From Micromonospora acroterricola (GTDB lineage Bacteria; Actinomycetota; Actinomycetes; Mycobacteriales; Micromonosporaceae), in assembly GCF_003172955.1 (NCBI RefSeq), contig NZ_QGKR01000186.1, positions 62,001 through 126,000 of the forward strand: DNA of 64,000 nucleotides, read 5' to 3'. The notes under the pieces were generated by a model. That model was not told the DNA's origin, searched no databases, and saw only the letters and a program-made list of their open reading frames with translations. Each line of letters begins with the position of its first letter. The stretch's first letter is position 1. Positions 26,295 to 35,956 of the stretch are shown one piece after another. The position numbers were made by a program, and so were the translations under genes.

Positions 26295-28453
26295 GTGACA
26301 GATGTGCAGACTCGAGACGAACAGCTGGAGCGTCAGCATCTGGCCGAGACGGTGCGTCTGCTGACAGCGGCGCTGGAGCGTCTGACCACCACCATCGACA
26401 GCTCCGCCAGCGCCATCCAGGCGCACAGGAGCACATGTGGACGCACTGGCGCGACATGGACGGCGTCGAGAAGGCGAACGTCCGCGTCGAGGTGAACACG
26501 TCGGTCACCTTGGCCGAGCACGCGGTCACGGTGCGGAAACGCATCCAGCGGCTGTTGACGTTCCCCTACTTCGGGCGCGTTGACTTTCACGCGAGCGGCG
26601 ACACGGAGGCCAGGGCCCACTACATCGGTGTGCACAATTTCTCCGACCCGCAGACCCAGGAGATCGTGGTGCACGACTGGCGTGCCCCCGTCTCCAGCCT
26701 CTACTACGACTTCGAGTCGGGCGAGGCGTTCTTCCAGGCCCCCCAGGGGATCGCCCACGGCGAGATCACCGGCAAGCGCCAGTACAAGATCCAGGACGGG
26801 CGCCTGGAATACATGTTCGAGAGCGCGCTGAACATCGGTGACGACGTCCTGCAGCGGGAGCTGAGCCAGTCCGCCGACGACAAGATGAAGAACATCGTGG
26901 CGACGATCCAGCGGGAACAGAACGCGGTGATTCGCAACGAGACAGCGCAGGTGCTGATCCTGCAAGGTGTGGCGGGCTCGGGGAAAACGTCGATCGCCCT
27001 GCACCGGGTGGCCTTCCTGCTCTACCGCTTCAAGGACACCCTCTCCTCCGACAACATCATGATCCTCTCCCCGAACAAGGTCTTCGGCGACTACATCGCC
27101 AACGTGCTGCCCGAGTTAGGTGAAGAGCAGATCGCCGAGATCGACTTCACCACCATCGCCGGCAGGTTCCTCGCCAAGATCACCGACTACGAGACGTTCA
27201 GCGAACAGGTGGTCAACCTGCTCGACCGGGTCGACGACGCGGCAGCCGAGCGCATGCGCTACAAGGCGACGCCGGAGTTCGTCACCCTGCTCGACGCATG
27301 GATCAGCGCGCGGGCGGACGAGGAATTCACGCCCGCCTAGATTATCCAGAAGAACAATCAGCTCTCCGCCGGGTGGGTCGCGGCGACCTTCGGGCAGTCA
27401 CCGACACTTCCGATCTTCACCCGGCTGGACCTGCTGGCCGACACCGCCGTCCACCTGCTCAAGCAGCAGGCTTCGGACAGAGGCCGCACGTGGACGGCCG
27501 CCGACACCACCGCTGTGCGCCGGCAGGTCCGCGCCATGTTCCCCCACAAGGACGCGCTCGCCGTGTACAAGGCCTTCTACTCGCACCCGGCCCGCCGCGG
27601 CTTGTTCAAGCCGCTGGGTCGGAAGAAGGTCGAGTACGCCGACGTCTTCCCGCTGATCTACACCATGATCAGGACATCTCGCCAGGAGAGCTACGGACGC
27701 ATCCGCCATCTGCTGATCGACGAGATGCAGGACTACACGCCCATCCAGTACGCCGTGGTGCGCGAGCTGTTCTCCTGCAGGATGACGATCCTGGGAGATG
27801 CCAACCAGTCGGTCAACCCGTTCAGCTCCTCGTCACCGTCGACGATCCGCAGCATCTTCCCCGAGGCCGACTGCCTGGAGTTGCGCAAGAGCTACCGTTC
27901 CACGACCGAAATCACGGATTTCGCCCAGCACATCTCCCGCAACGACAAGATCGTCCCGGTCGAGCGCCACGGACGTCCACCGCAGGTCATCGCGTGCGCA
28001 GACCAGAAGGGTCAACAGGCCCAGATCCTGGCCCTCATCGAGCAGCACAGAAACAGCGAACACCAGTCTCTCGGCATCATCTGCAAGACCATCGCCCAGG
28101 CGACGACGCTCTACCAGGCCCTGGCGGAGGCCGGCGTCGAGCTGACGCTCCTCGACTACGACAGCGCAGAGTTCGCCGGCGGCATCGTCATCACCTCGGC
28201 GCACCTCTCCAAGGGACTGGAATTCGACACGGTGATCGTCCCGCAGGTCGACGACACGAACTACGCCAACGAAATGGACAGGTGCATGCTTTACATCGCC
28301 TGCACCAGGGCCATGCACGAACTCCACCTGACCCACGACGGGCCCGTCTCACGCTTCCTGACGTTCGCCGGCCAACCCCGGGGCGATCTCGGAGTTGGCC
28401 ACGGCGAAGCCGGGGAGATCCGCGATCACGCGACGGTCGCGCGGGTCGGCTGA
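26295..28453 (+). pseudogene. HelD/UvrD-like helicase, frameshift and in-frame TAG
   Basis: Start at GTG 26295 with GGAG upstream (VTDVQTRDEQLERQHLAETV coiled coil). A frameshift near 26425 leads into EHMWTHWRDMDGVEKANVRVEV. Later come Walker A ILQGVAGSGKTSIALHRVAFLLYRF, SPNKVFGDYIANVLPELGEE, a TAG stop at 27338-27340, then LLIDEMQDYTPIQYAVV (Walker B), LRKSYRSTTEIT and ITSAHLSKGLEFDTVIVPQ, and YIACTRAMHEL. This is a superfamily-1 helicase of the HelD class, proteins that free stalled RNA polymerase and in some actinomycetes protect against rifamycins. With two lesions it is probably dead, unless either is a sequence error. Confidence 0.8.
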
Positions 28454-28521
28454 CCCGACGGCGACGTCAGCAGCAGGCGGCGTCGACACTGCCCCCTGCA
28501 AGCACCACCACCTGATATGGA

Positions 28522-28540
28522 TACTCGTACGTTAGGGTAG
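28522..28540. repeat. Direct repeat copy 2 flanking helicase gene
   Basis: TACTCGTACGTTAGGGTAG, 69 nt after the helicase stop. Same orientation as copy 1, 2.3 kb away. Confidence 0.65.
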
Positions 28541-28939
28541 GGTTCAGGCCGGCGCCGCGACGCCTCGGGGCGACGGGTTTTCGTCCTACCCTCCCGCCTC
28601 CCCGGGGCGAAGCCGCCCGCCCGAGCGACGCGGGGCCACCGGGGGCACGCCGGCAGCACTTGACCCGGTTAAGGAGCACCCCCGGACCGGGGGGATCATC
28701 GTCACCGGTGAGCGCCGCGGGACCGCGTGGACGTGCGGAGAGGACCGGGGCCCGCCGCCGGGAACCGGGCGAACCAGCTCCCGGCTCCGGCATGTCCATC
28801 CTGCCGCCCACGGCGGCAGACACTCCGATTCCGACCCGCACCGCGGGTGGCCTACACCGGCCCACCACCCGGCGAGGCCCCGCGTCAACAGCTCTGAGGC
28901 CCATGACTACCACCCTGCCCTCGACCAGCGCACCGACGC
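28541..28939. other. Non-coding or decayed, no supported gene
   Basis: Very GC-rich; open frames on both strands have low-complexity Arg/Gly/Pro translations and no motifs. Confidence 0.4.
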
Positions 28940-29148
28940 CTACTGGCGGCTTCCACGGCTGTTGGGTCGTGGAACGCACCCTGGCCTGGCTCACCGCCCA
29001 CCGCCGCCTCGCCCGCGACTACGAAACCCATGCCGCCACGTCAGAAGCCATGGTCCGCTGGGCCGCCATCGGCGGCATGCTGCACCGCCTCACCCGAGGT
29101 GGGCCCGCGACCCGTCAACAACGCCGCACCTTCAACACACCCGGCTAA
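28940..29148 (+). mobile_element. IS5-family transposase C-terminal remnant
   Basis: WVVERTLAWLTAHRRLARDYETHAATSEAMVRWAAIGGML to the stop at 29148 is the conserved C-terminus (the WVVERTFAWL motif) of IS5-type transposases. The rest of the element is missing. It mirrors the remnant at 25469-25622. Confidence 0.8.
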
Positions 29149-29167
29149 CGCAGATGTAAACGCCTTC

Positions 29168-29947
29168 TTAGATCTGCAAACTGCCGGACGCTTTCGAAGT
29201 GGTGTGGTGGGCACGTGCAATCGGCATGTACGTAGGGACGGCGTCCGTGGTCAGGAACGTCAGGACCATGGTGCGCACCGTCTCGGCGTGTTCCAGCAGC
29301 AGCAGATGGCTGGCGTTCGGCAGCACGGCCAGCTCGGCAGTCGGTAGCGTCCGGTAGAGCGCCACCGTGTGATCGAGCGTGACCAGGTCGTCGTCGCCGG
29401 CTAGGACGAGGGTCCGGGCCGTAACGGCGTGCAGGTCGTCCGGGTCTGGGCTCGGCTCGGTCGCGACGGCATGGACGATTTTGTCGATGACAACCGGAAA
29501 GTGGTCACGGCCGTCTGGCGACACCTCGGCGTAGGCGTCAACGATTTCGGTGGGCATCGCACCACCCGCCTGTGGCTTGAAGATCAGTCCGTCAAGGTCG
29601 TAGGCGGTGCTGATTAGGACGAGGCGCTCGACCAGGTCAGTGCGGCGCATCGCTACCCGCAGCGCTACTGTGCCGCCAGCGCTGTATCCCACCAACCGGG
29701 CTGGACCGCCGACCGTTCTTTCCAGGAACGCGATTGTGTCCTGTGCCATCAGCTCGATGGTGAGCGGGCCGGGCGCATCCGGTGTGCGGCCATGGCCGCG
29801 CCGGTCGGGCAGGTAAGTCTTGAACGTGTCGGCAAGCCCGTCGAGGTTGCCGGTGAAGCAGCGGCTGTCGGTCATCCCGCCGTGTAGCAGCACTACTGGG
29901 TCACCCGCGCCGCGCTCGTCATGCCACATGTCAACGATGTCGTTCAT
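29168..29947 (-). CDS. Alpha/beta hydrolase
   Basis: 259 aa. Oxyanion region VVLLHGGMTDSR, nucleophile elbow LVGYSAGGTVAL (Ser), acid in LVLAGDDDLVTLD and His in PNASHLLLLEH: a complete hydrolase triad. Substrate unknown; the fold covers esterases, haloperoxidase-like and lipase enzymes. It starts 3 nt after the ECF sigma gene stop, so the two are one operon. The last few residues run into the IS5 remnant region and may not be original. Confidence 0.9.
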   Translation of the reverse strand: MNDIVDMWHDERGAGDPVVLLHGGMTDSRCFTGNLDGLADTFKTYLPDRRGHGRTPDAPGPLTIELMAQDTIAFLERTVGGPARLVGYSAGGTVALRVAMRRTDLVERLVLISTAYDLDGLIFKPQAGGAMPTEIVDAYAEVSPDGRDHFPVVIDKIVHAVATEPSPDPDDLHAVTARTLVLAGDDDLVTLDHTVALYRTLPTAELAVLPNASHLLLLEHAETVRTMVLTFLTTDAVPTYMPIARAHHTTSKASGSLQI

Positions 29948-29950
29948 GCA

Positions 29951-30889
29951 CTACATACGCGACGACGGCTCCAAACTCATCGGCAGGCCGAACACCGGGA
30001 ACAGGGACGGTTCGAGGTACGTCGTCACGCCCGCGATCAGTCCGTCGCGACAATCCAGGATGACCAGGCCCAACGCCTCCCCGTCGCGATACTGAGCAAC
30101 CGTTGGTGACCCGTTGGCCGCAGAACGGACCAGCCGGTCATCGCCACACACACCGGCCGCGCCCAGCAGGGCAGCACGGATCGCGGCGCGTCCCTCGAGC
30201 CACCACGCGAACGGCGGCATCGACATCGTCGCGTCCTCGCGGAGCAGCGCCACCAGGCCGTCGACGTCGGAAGTGGTGAACGCCTGGACGTACCGCTTGA
30301 GTAGATTCTCGTCGATCTCGCCGCTCCCGCCGGGTGGGCGCCGCGTGGATATGGTGGCCCGCGCGCGTTGCAGAGCGCTGTTAATCGCAGACGGGCTGCT
30401 GTCGAGCAGTCCGGCTACCTCTTCTGCCGACCAGCAGAGCACCTCACGCAGAATGAGCACCGCCCGCTGGCGTGGCGGCAGGTACTGCAGGGCAGCGACG
30501 AACGCCAGCCGGATCGTCTCGCGCTGCACGGCCAGCTCGGCCGGGTCGCTGTCGATGGACAGCACAAGCCGGTCAGGAATTGGTTGTACGAAGGTGGCGG
30601 CGCCCAACGGCGCACCGAGGTTCCCCCCGGCGGGCGAGGCCGGGCCGAGGTCCATCGCGAGCGCGCGCCGCTGGACGCTACGGGTCATGTCGAGGCAGAC
30701 GTTGGTAGCGATCCGGTGCAACCAGGTGCGCAGACCAGCTTTACGCTCGTCGAATCGGTCGGCGTTTTTCCAAGCGCGGTACAGGGTCTCCTGGACGGCG
30801 TCCTCGGCCTCGGCGGCGCAGCCGAGCATGCGGTAGCAGAAGCCGGTCAATTCGACCCGGTACGCTTCCGAACGATCCTCGAACACCAC
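29951..30889 (-). CDS. ECF sigma factor with SnoaL-like C-terminal domain
   Basis: 312 aa. Sigma-70 region 2 (LTGFCYRMLGCAAEAEDAVQETLYRAWKN, TWLHRIATNVCLDMTRS), region 4 (LQYLPPRQRAVLILREVLCWSAEEVAGLLDSSPSAINSALQRAR), then an NTF2/SnoaL-like tail (residues about 190-300; YVQAFTTSDVDGLVALLREDATMSMPP). This fits the SigX5/ECF groups with a fused C-terminal domain, where the extension takes the place of a separate anti-sigma factor. The operon partner is the alpha/beta hydrolase. Confidence 0.92.
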   Translation of the reverse strand: MVFEDRSEAYRVELTGFCYRMLGCAAEAEDAVQETLYRAWKNADRFDERKAGLRTWLHRIATNVCLDMTRSVQRRALAMDLGPASPAGGNLGAPLGAATFVQPIPDRLVLSIDSDPAELAVQRETIRLAFVAALQYLPPRQRAVLILREVLCWSAEEVAGLLDSSPSAINSALQRARATISTRRPPGGSGEIDENLLKRYVQAFTTSDVDGLVALLREDATMSMPPFAWWLEGRAAIRAALLGAAGVCGDDRLVRSAANGSPTVAQYRDGEALGLVILDCRDGLIAGVTTYLEPSLFPVFGLPMSLEPSSRM

Positions 30890-30924
30890 AGGTCCACGCT
30901 AATTACCGCTTCCGGAACCCCTTG

Positions 30925-31020
30925 ACGCGGGGCCGCCAACGGCATTGCCACTGGTTACGGCGCGTGCGCGGCAAGGACGGCAAGGTCGTCCTCGTTCCGC
31001 TGCGAACTGCGGTCGCCCGA
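30925..31020 (+). pseudogene. Tyrosine recombinase fragment
   Basis: VRGKDGKVVLVPLRTAVARV matches the beta-sheet segment (VxGKGGKVVxVPLPPAVARA) that precedes the catalytic His box of phage-type integrases in actinomycetes. Only about 30 residues remain, next to an IS5 remnant. Confidence 0.4.
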
Positions 31021-31049
31021 GTGTCCTGTACGCCGCCACCGCCGGCTCA

Positions 31050-31263
31050 AGCACCTCGTCCACTCGGCGCGGATCTCAATGCAGAGGATGCGCACCCCAC
31101 ATGCTGTGCCACCGGTATGCACCACGTACAAGATGGCGTCGATGACGGCCCCGCAGGCGTGCTTCTCTGGCCTGCCCATCCAGTGCGTTAACGACAGCAT
31201 TGGCTCGATGATCTCCCACCCGGCGTCGGTCAGGTCAGACGGATACCGCCGCACTCGATCCAC
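31050..31263 (-). mobile_element. IS5-family transposase N-terminal remnant
   Basis: The minus strand from 31263 reads RYPSDLTDAGWEIIEPMLSL, then GRPEKHACGAVIDAILYVVHTGG, the DUF4096-type N-terminus of IS5 transposases. The C-terminal DDE part is absent. The third IS5-type scrap in this zone. Confidence 0.75.
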
Positions 31264-31344
31264 GCCTGTCTACCGACCCAGTCACCCTCACCGACCAAAC
31301 CCACTGTGCGACACACCCGGCCAACCCACAAACCAAACGCGCTC

Positions 31345-31826
31345 TAAGTCGATCGTGGTGCTGCTCGGGCTACTGTTCCTCGCGTGCATGTGGCGCCACC
31401 GCACCCGCCCCTGGCCGCAACGCGCCCTGCTCGTCACGACGCCGGTCGCGGTGTGTCTCGCCTACGCCGTCAGTGAGATGATGAAAGCACTGGTGGCCGC
31501 CGAGCGCCCCTGCCGGGTCGTCACCGACGTGATCATCCTCGCCGAGCGATGCCCGGAGCCGGGTGACTGGTCTTTTCCCAGCAATCACGCCACGATGGCC
31601 GCCGCCCTGGCGACGGCGATCGTCCTGCTCGTCCCGAGGATGACTGTCGTGGCGGTACCGCTGGCAGCGCTTGCGGCCCTGTCCAGGGTCGTCGTGGGGG
31701 TGCACTACCCACAACGACGTCCTGGGCGGGACGGCGCTCGGCGTCGCGATCACTGCAGCCGTAGCGGCAGGAGCGGCCTCACCCATGTCCCGCCTGGCGG
31801 TACATGTACGCCAACGGCTGCGCTGA
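31345..31826 (+). pseudogene. PAP2 phosphatase, truncated and frameshifted
   Basis: PAP2 motifs in order: KALVAAERPCR (KxxxxxxRP-type), WSFPSNHATM (PSxH) and SRVVVGVHYP followed, one base out of phase near 31713, by NDVLGGTALGVAITAAVAAG (the HxxxD end of motif 3) to a stop at 31824-31826. The N-terminal membrane segments are missing; upstream sequence belongs to the IS5 remnant. The original role would be membrane lipid phosphate phosphatase. Confidence 0.75.
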
Positions 31827-32198
31827 CCCAGTTATCGTCCGATCCTCCCTGATAGCCGCCTGAACGGCTGTCGTGTCGCAAATCGGACTCGGGACCCCGG
31901 CGCGATCCGGGCACCACGCCTGCGACACACCCAACAGGCGCTCACGCCCGGCATTCCCGGTGACACCTCGGTGATGATCATCACGAAGAGCCGAACTCTA
32001 CCCTCACCGGAAGGTAGGTTCTACGCAGGTCGTCGAGCTGCGGCTACTGGCCCCTCGAGGTCTTCTCCCGGGCGACGATGCCCGGAACGGTCCAGAAACG
32101 TCCGACCGGTACTGATGTGAAGGTCAAGCGCCGTACCCCTTGGCGGGCACGGCAGCGCGTGTGCGCTCGGCGCGTACACCCCGAACGGAAACGGCTAC
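31827..32198. other. Intergenic upstream of SulP gene
   Basis: About 370 bp with no recognisable gene; contains whatever promoter drives the SulP-MerR operon. No clear riboswitch fold was identified by eye. Confidence 0.4.
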
Positions 32199-33698
32199 AT
32201 GTCTTCTGTGCTGTCCGCGGTCACCCGGCCGCGTCTGTCCCGCCCGTCCTGGCTGTCGCCGAAGGTGTTCCGCACCGAGGTGCTCGCCGGCCTGGTGGTC
32301 GCCCTGGCGCTGATCCCCGAGGCGATCAGCTTCTCGATCCTCGCGGGGGTCGACCCCCGTGTCGGTCTGTTCGCCTCCTTCACCATGGCCGTGGTCATCT
32401 CGATCTGCGGCGGCCGGCCGGCGATGATCAGTGCCGCGACCGGCGCGATCGCGCTGATCGTCGCACCGCTGGCGAAGGAACACGGCCTCGGCTACCTGAT
32501 CGCGGCGGTGATCCTCGGCGGCGCGATCCAGGTCCTGCTCGCCGTGCTCGGGGTGGCGAGGCTGATGCGGTTCATCCCGCGCAGCGTCATGGTCGGCTTC
32601 GTCAACGCCCTGGCCATCCTGATCTTCGCCGCCCAGGTCCCCTACCTGCTCGGCGTGCCATGGCTGGTCTACCCCCTGGTCGCGCTCGCGTTGGCGATCA
32701 TGGTCGGGCTGCCCCGGCTCACCAAGGCCGTACCCGCGCCGCTGGTCGCCATCGTCGTGCTGACCGTGATCACCGTCGCCGCCCACGTGCTGGTGCCGAC
32801 CGTCGGTGACCAGGGCGCCCTCCCCGACAGCCTGCCTGTGTTCGGTCTGCCCGACGTGCCGTACACCCTCGACACCCTGACCCTGATCGCCCCCTACGCC
32901 CTCGGCGTGGCGCTGGTCGGGCTGATGGAGTCGCTGATGACCGCCAAGCTGGTCGACGACATCACCGACACCCGCTCCAACAAGACCCGCGAGTCCTGGG
33001 GGCAGGGCGTGGCCAACATCGTCACCGGGTTCTTCGGGGGCATGGGCGGCTGCGCGATGATCGGCCAGACGATGATCAACGTCAAGGCGTCCGGGGCTCG
33101 GACCCGCCTGTCGACGTTCCTGTCCGGCGTGTTCCTGCTCATCCTCGTCGTCGCGCTCGGCGACGTCGTCGCGGTGATCCCGATGGGCGCCCTGGTCGCC
33201 GTGATGATCATCGTCGCCGTCGGCACGTTCGACTGGCACTCCGTTGCCCCGGCCACGCTCAAGCGGATGCCGCTCGGCGAGACCCTGGTCATGGTCACCA
33301 CCGTCGGTGTGGTGCTCGCGACTCACAACCTGGCCATCGGCGTGATCGCCGGCGTCCTCACCGCGATGGTCATCTTCGCCCGGCGGGTCGCCCACCTGGT
33401 GGAGGTCACCAGCGTGCTGGACCCCGACGGCGGAACCCGCATCTACTCCGTGCACGGTGAGCTGTTCTTCGCCTCCAGCAACGACCTGGTCTTCCAGTTC
33501 GACTACGCCAACGACCCGCAGAACGTGGTCATCGACATGACCCACGCCCACGTGTGGGACGCCTCGTCGGTCGCGGCGCTGGACGCGATCACCACCAAGT
33601 ACGCCGCGCGCGGCAAGACCGTCGAGATCGTCGAGCTGAACAAGCGCAGTGCAGCCATCCACGGGACCCTCGCCGGCAACCTCAGCGGTGGCCACTGA
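32199..33698 (+). CDS. SulP family anion transporter
   Basis: 499 aa. About ten to twelve transmembrane segments; family start VLAGLVVALALIPEAISFSILAGVDPRVGLFASF, then RPAMISAATGAIALIVAP and the later GLMESLMTAKLVDDITDTRSN. A C-terminal STAS domain follows from about residue 415 (RIYSVHGELFFASSNDL, NVVIDMTHAHVWDASSVAALD). SulP proteins carry sulphate, bicarbonate or other anions; this class with ESLMTA resembles SulP/BicA-like permeases, and the substrate cannot be read from sequence. Its stop overlaps the MerR start (TGATG), so the two are coupled. Confidence 0.92.
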   Translation: MSSVLSAVTRPRLSRPSWLSPKVFRTEVLAGLVVALALIPEAISFSILAGVDPRVGLFASFTMAVVISICGGRPAMISAATGAIALIVAPLAKEHGLGYLIAAVILGGAIQVLLAVLGVARLMRFIPRSVMVGFVNALAILIFAAQVPYLLGVPWLVYPLVALALAIMVGLPRLTKAVPAPLVAIVVLTVITVAAHVLVPTVGDQGALPDSLPVFGLPDVPYTLDTLTLIAPYALGVALVGLMESLMTAKLVDDITDTRSNKTRESWGQGVANIVTGFFGGMGGCAMIGQTMINVKASGARTRLSTFLSGVFLLILVVALGDVVAVIPMGALVAVMIIVAVGTFDWHSVAPATLKRMPLGETLVMVTTVGVVLATHNLAIGVIAGVLTAMVIFARRVAHLVEVTSVLDPDGGTRIYSVHGELFFASSNDLVFQFDYANDPQNVVIDMTHAHVWDASSVAALDAITTKYAARGKTVEIVELNKRSAAIHGTLAGNLSGGH

Positions 33699-34144
33699 TG
33701 CCGGAGACGGTGCGAGGCGCCGGGCCGGAGCACAGCTGCGGCCCGGCCGCCGGCCGACTGATGCAGATCGGCGAAGCTGCCGACCGGGTCGGACTGAGCA
33801 TCCGCACCATCCGCCACTACGAAGATGCCGGGCTGATCGTCCCCTCGGCCCGCAGCGAGGGCGGCTTCCGCCTCTACACCGAACCCGACCTCGACCGCCT
33901 CGCCGTGGTCAAGCGGATGAAGCCGCTCGGGTTCACCCTCGACGAGATGCGGGATCTGCTCGGCGTCCTGGACGCCCTGCCCACCGCCGGCGATGAGCAC
34001 CGGCCGGCGCTGCTCGACCGCCTCGGCATGTTCCACACCGTCGCCACCGCCCGCGTGACCGCGCTGCGCGAGCAACTGGCCACCGCCGAGGGCTTCGCCG
34101 ACACCCTGCGTGACCGGCTCGACCAGCACACCCCCGACCACTGA
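33698..34144 (+). CDS. MerR family transcriptional regulator
   Basis: 148 aa from ATG 33698, sharing the A of the SulP stop. MerR HTH: MQIGEAADRVGLSIRTIRHYEDAGLIVPSARSEGGFRLYTEPDLDRL, followed by a dimerisation helix with repeated Leu. No Cys-rich effector site is visible, so it is not an obvious metal sensor. Co-transcribed with the SulP transporter and probably regulates it. Confidence 0.9.
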   Translation: MPETVRGAGPEHSCGPAAGRLMQIGEAADRVGLSIRTIRHYEDAGLIVPSARSEGGFRLYTEPDLDRLAVVKRMKPLGFTLDEMRDLLGVLDALPTAGDEHRPALLDRLGMFHTVATARVTALREQLATAEGFADTLRDRLDQHTPDH

Positions 34145-34291
34145 CTCCACCAGGTCCGCGCCACCAGCGGTCTGTGCAATCGAGGTCCGGACGGCGGCGG
34201 GGAGACGCTGCTTCCAGGCCACGGGCCTCGTTCCTCCCGTCAATGCCCGCCTCGCTAACCGAGAACCACCGGGAGCAGCAACACCTCAGAC

Positions 34292-35740
34292 TCAAATCAC
34301 CCCGCCGGGAGCCGGGGCCAGCAGTGACTCGTTCAGGCCCTGGCTACCGGCCGGGTACTCCTGTAGGGGCACCTTCCCCGCTCGCCACGCGTCGAGCACC
34401 GGCTCCACGATGCGCCAGCAGTCCTCAGCGGTGTCGCCCCGCACCGAGAGCGTCGGGTCGCCGTCGAAGGCGCCGCGCAGCACCTCCCCGTACGGCGGCA
34501 ACTCACCGGGCCCGAAGTCGGCCACCAGGTGCACCTGGTCCAGTTCGAGGGGGTTGCCCGGGCCGTTGATGTTGACGTCGAGGCCGAGCCGGTCCGGGCC
34601 GAAGCCGATCCGCAGCCGGTCGGGCTGCTCGTACCCGGTGAGCCCGGTGGGCACCCGGGGCGGTTGCCGGAAGGTGATGACAGCCTCCTTGCGCCGACCG
34701 GCGAGCGCCTTCCCCGAGCGCAGCCGGAACGGCACGCCCGCCCACCGCCAGGTGTCCACGGCCAGCACCAACTCCGCCAGGGTCTCGGTCCCCCGGGTCG
34801 CGTCGATGCCGGCCTCGTCGGCGTAGCCGAGGAGCCGCCGCCCGTCTACCTCCCCGGCCGTGTACCGGGCCCGCCGGCTCCACCGCACCGGATCGCCGTC
34901 CCACAGCCTCGTGGCCCGCAGCACCTGCGCCTTGCGCCCGCGCAGATCCCGGGCGTCGAGGGTGGGTGGCGCGTCCATCGCCATCAGCGCCAGGACCTGC
35001 AACAGGTGGCTCTGCACCATGTCCACCAACGCGCCGGCGCTGTCGTAGTAGCCGGCGCGCCCCTCCAGACCCAGTGACTCGTCGAAGACGATGTCCACGC
35101 AAGCCACGTGTTCGGAATTGAGCACCGGTTCGAAGATCCGGTTGGCAAAGCGCAGCCCGATGATGTTCACCACGGTGGACTTGCCCAGGAAGTGGTCGAT
35201 GCGGTGCACCTGCTCCTCCGGCACCAGCCGGGTCAGGATGTCGTTGAGCGACCGCGCCGAGGCGAGATCCGTACCGAATGGCTTCTCCAGCATCAGCCGG
35301 GTGCCGGGCGGCAGGCCGATGCGGGCCAGCGCGTCGGCGGCCCGGGCCGTGATCGCCGGCGGAAGCGCGAAGAAGATCACCGTCTGCCCGTGACAGGCGG
35401 CCAGCAACCGCCGCAGGTCCTCCTCCGCGGTGACGTCGGCGGGCAGGTACCGGGCAGAGCGCACCACCTCGGTCTCCCGAGGCCCGTCCGCGCCCGCCGT
35501 TGCGAAGGAGTCGGCCACCCGGCGACGCCACTGCCCGTCGTCCCAGGCGTGCGTGCCGCTGCCGATCAGCCGCAGGTTGGGCAGCGCACCGCTGGCCACC
35601 AGCCGACCCAGCCCGGGCAGCAGCAGGCGCGCCGCCAGGTCACCGCTGGCGCCGAGCAACAGCAACGTGCGGGGTACGGCGCTACCACCGGCGGGACGGT
35701 CGGCCGGAGAACCAGCGGTACTCGGGGTGGATGTCGTCAT
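34292..35740 (-). CDS. zwf: Glucose-6-phosphate dehydrogenase
   Basis: 482 aa from ATG 35740, with GGTGAAGG upstream; the frame extends further but without homology. NADP-binding LLLLGASGDLAARLLLPGL near the N-terminus, substrate/catalytic HRIDHFLGKSTVVN (the canonical His-bearing RIDHYLGKE, here with Ser after Lys) and GLRFANRIFEPVLN. First step of the oxidative pentose phosphate pathway, making NADPH, which would feed thiol reductases used in arsenate reduction. No opcA or tal neighbour; the broken pgi lies divergently upstream. Intact. Confidence 0.93.
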   Translation of the reverse strand: MTTSTPSTAGSPADRPAGGSAVPRTLLLLGASGDLAARLLLPGLGRLVASGALPNLRLIGSGTHAWDDGQWRRRVADSFATAGADGPRETEVVRSARYLPADVTAEEDLRRLLAACHGQTVIFFALPPAITARAADALARIGLPPGTRLMLEKPFGTDLASARSLNDILTRLVPEEQVHRIDHFLGKSTVVNIIGLRFANRIFEPVLNSEHVACVDIVFDESLGLEGRAGYYDSAGALVDMVQSHLLQVLALMAMDAPPTLDARDLRGRKAQVLRATRLWDGDPVRWSRRARYTAGEVDGRRLLGYADEAGIDATRGTETLAELVLAVDTWRWAGVPFRLRSGKALAGRRKEAVITFRQPPRVPTGLTGYEQPDRLRIGFGPDRLGLDVNINGPGNPLELDQVHLVADFGPGELPPYGEVLRGAFDGDPTLSVRGDTAEDCWRIVEPVLDAWRAGKVPLQEYPAGSQGLNESLLAPAPGGVI

Positions 35741-35956
35741 GCCTTCACCATGCCCTGCCGGCCGGGCCGCTACGCGCCCATTACCCGGGCGCACCCTCGC
35801 GCGGGCGAGGCAGGGTGCAGTCACGGCGGGATCAATATCCGGAGTTACCGCGTCCGGCTCGCGCGTCGATCTTCCCGATGGCAGGCTGAACCCACCTGCC
35901 CCCATCGGCCAGATGCCGACGGATCACCGACGCTGACGAGGGAGACGATCGACCCG

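Noticed and set aside
26200..26300. Rifampicin-associated element upstream of the HelD-like gene
   Set aside because: The known 19-bp element has a different GC-rich palindromic sequence; the TACTCG...TTAGGGTAG repeat here does not resemble it.
32124..33695. 523-codon minus-strand frame opposite the SulP gene
   Set aside because: Asp/His/Gly-rich composition without motifs, exactly antisense to a well-conserved transporter.
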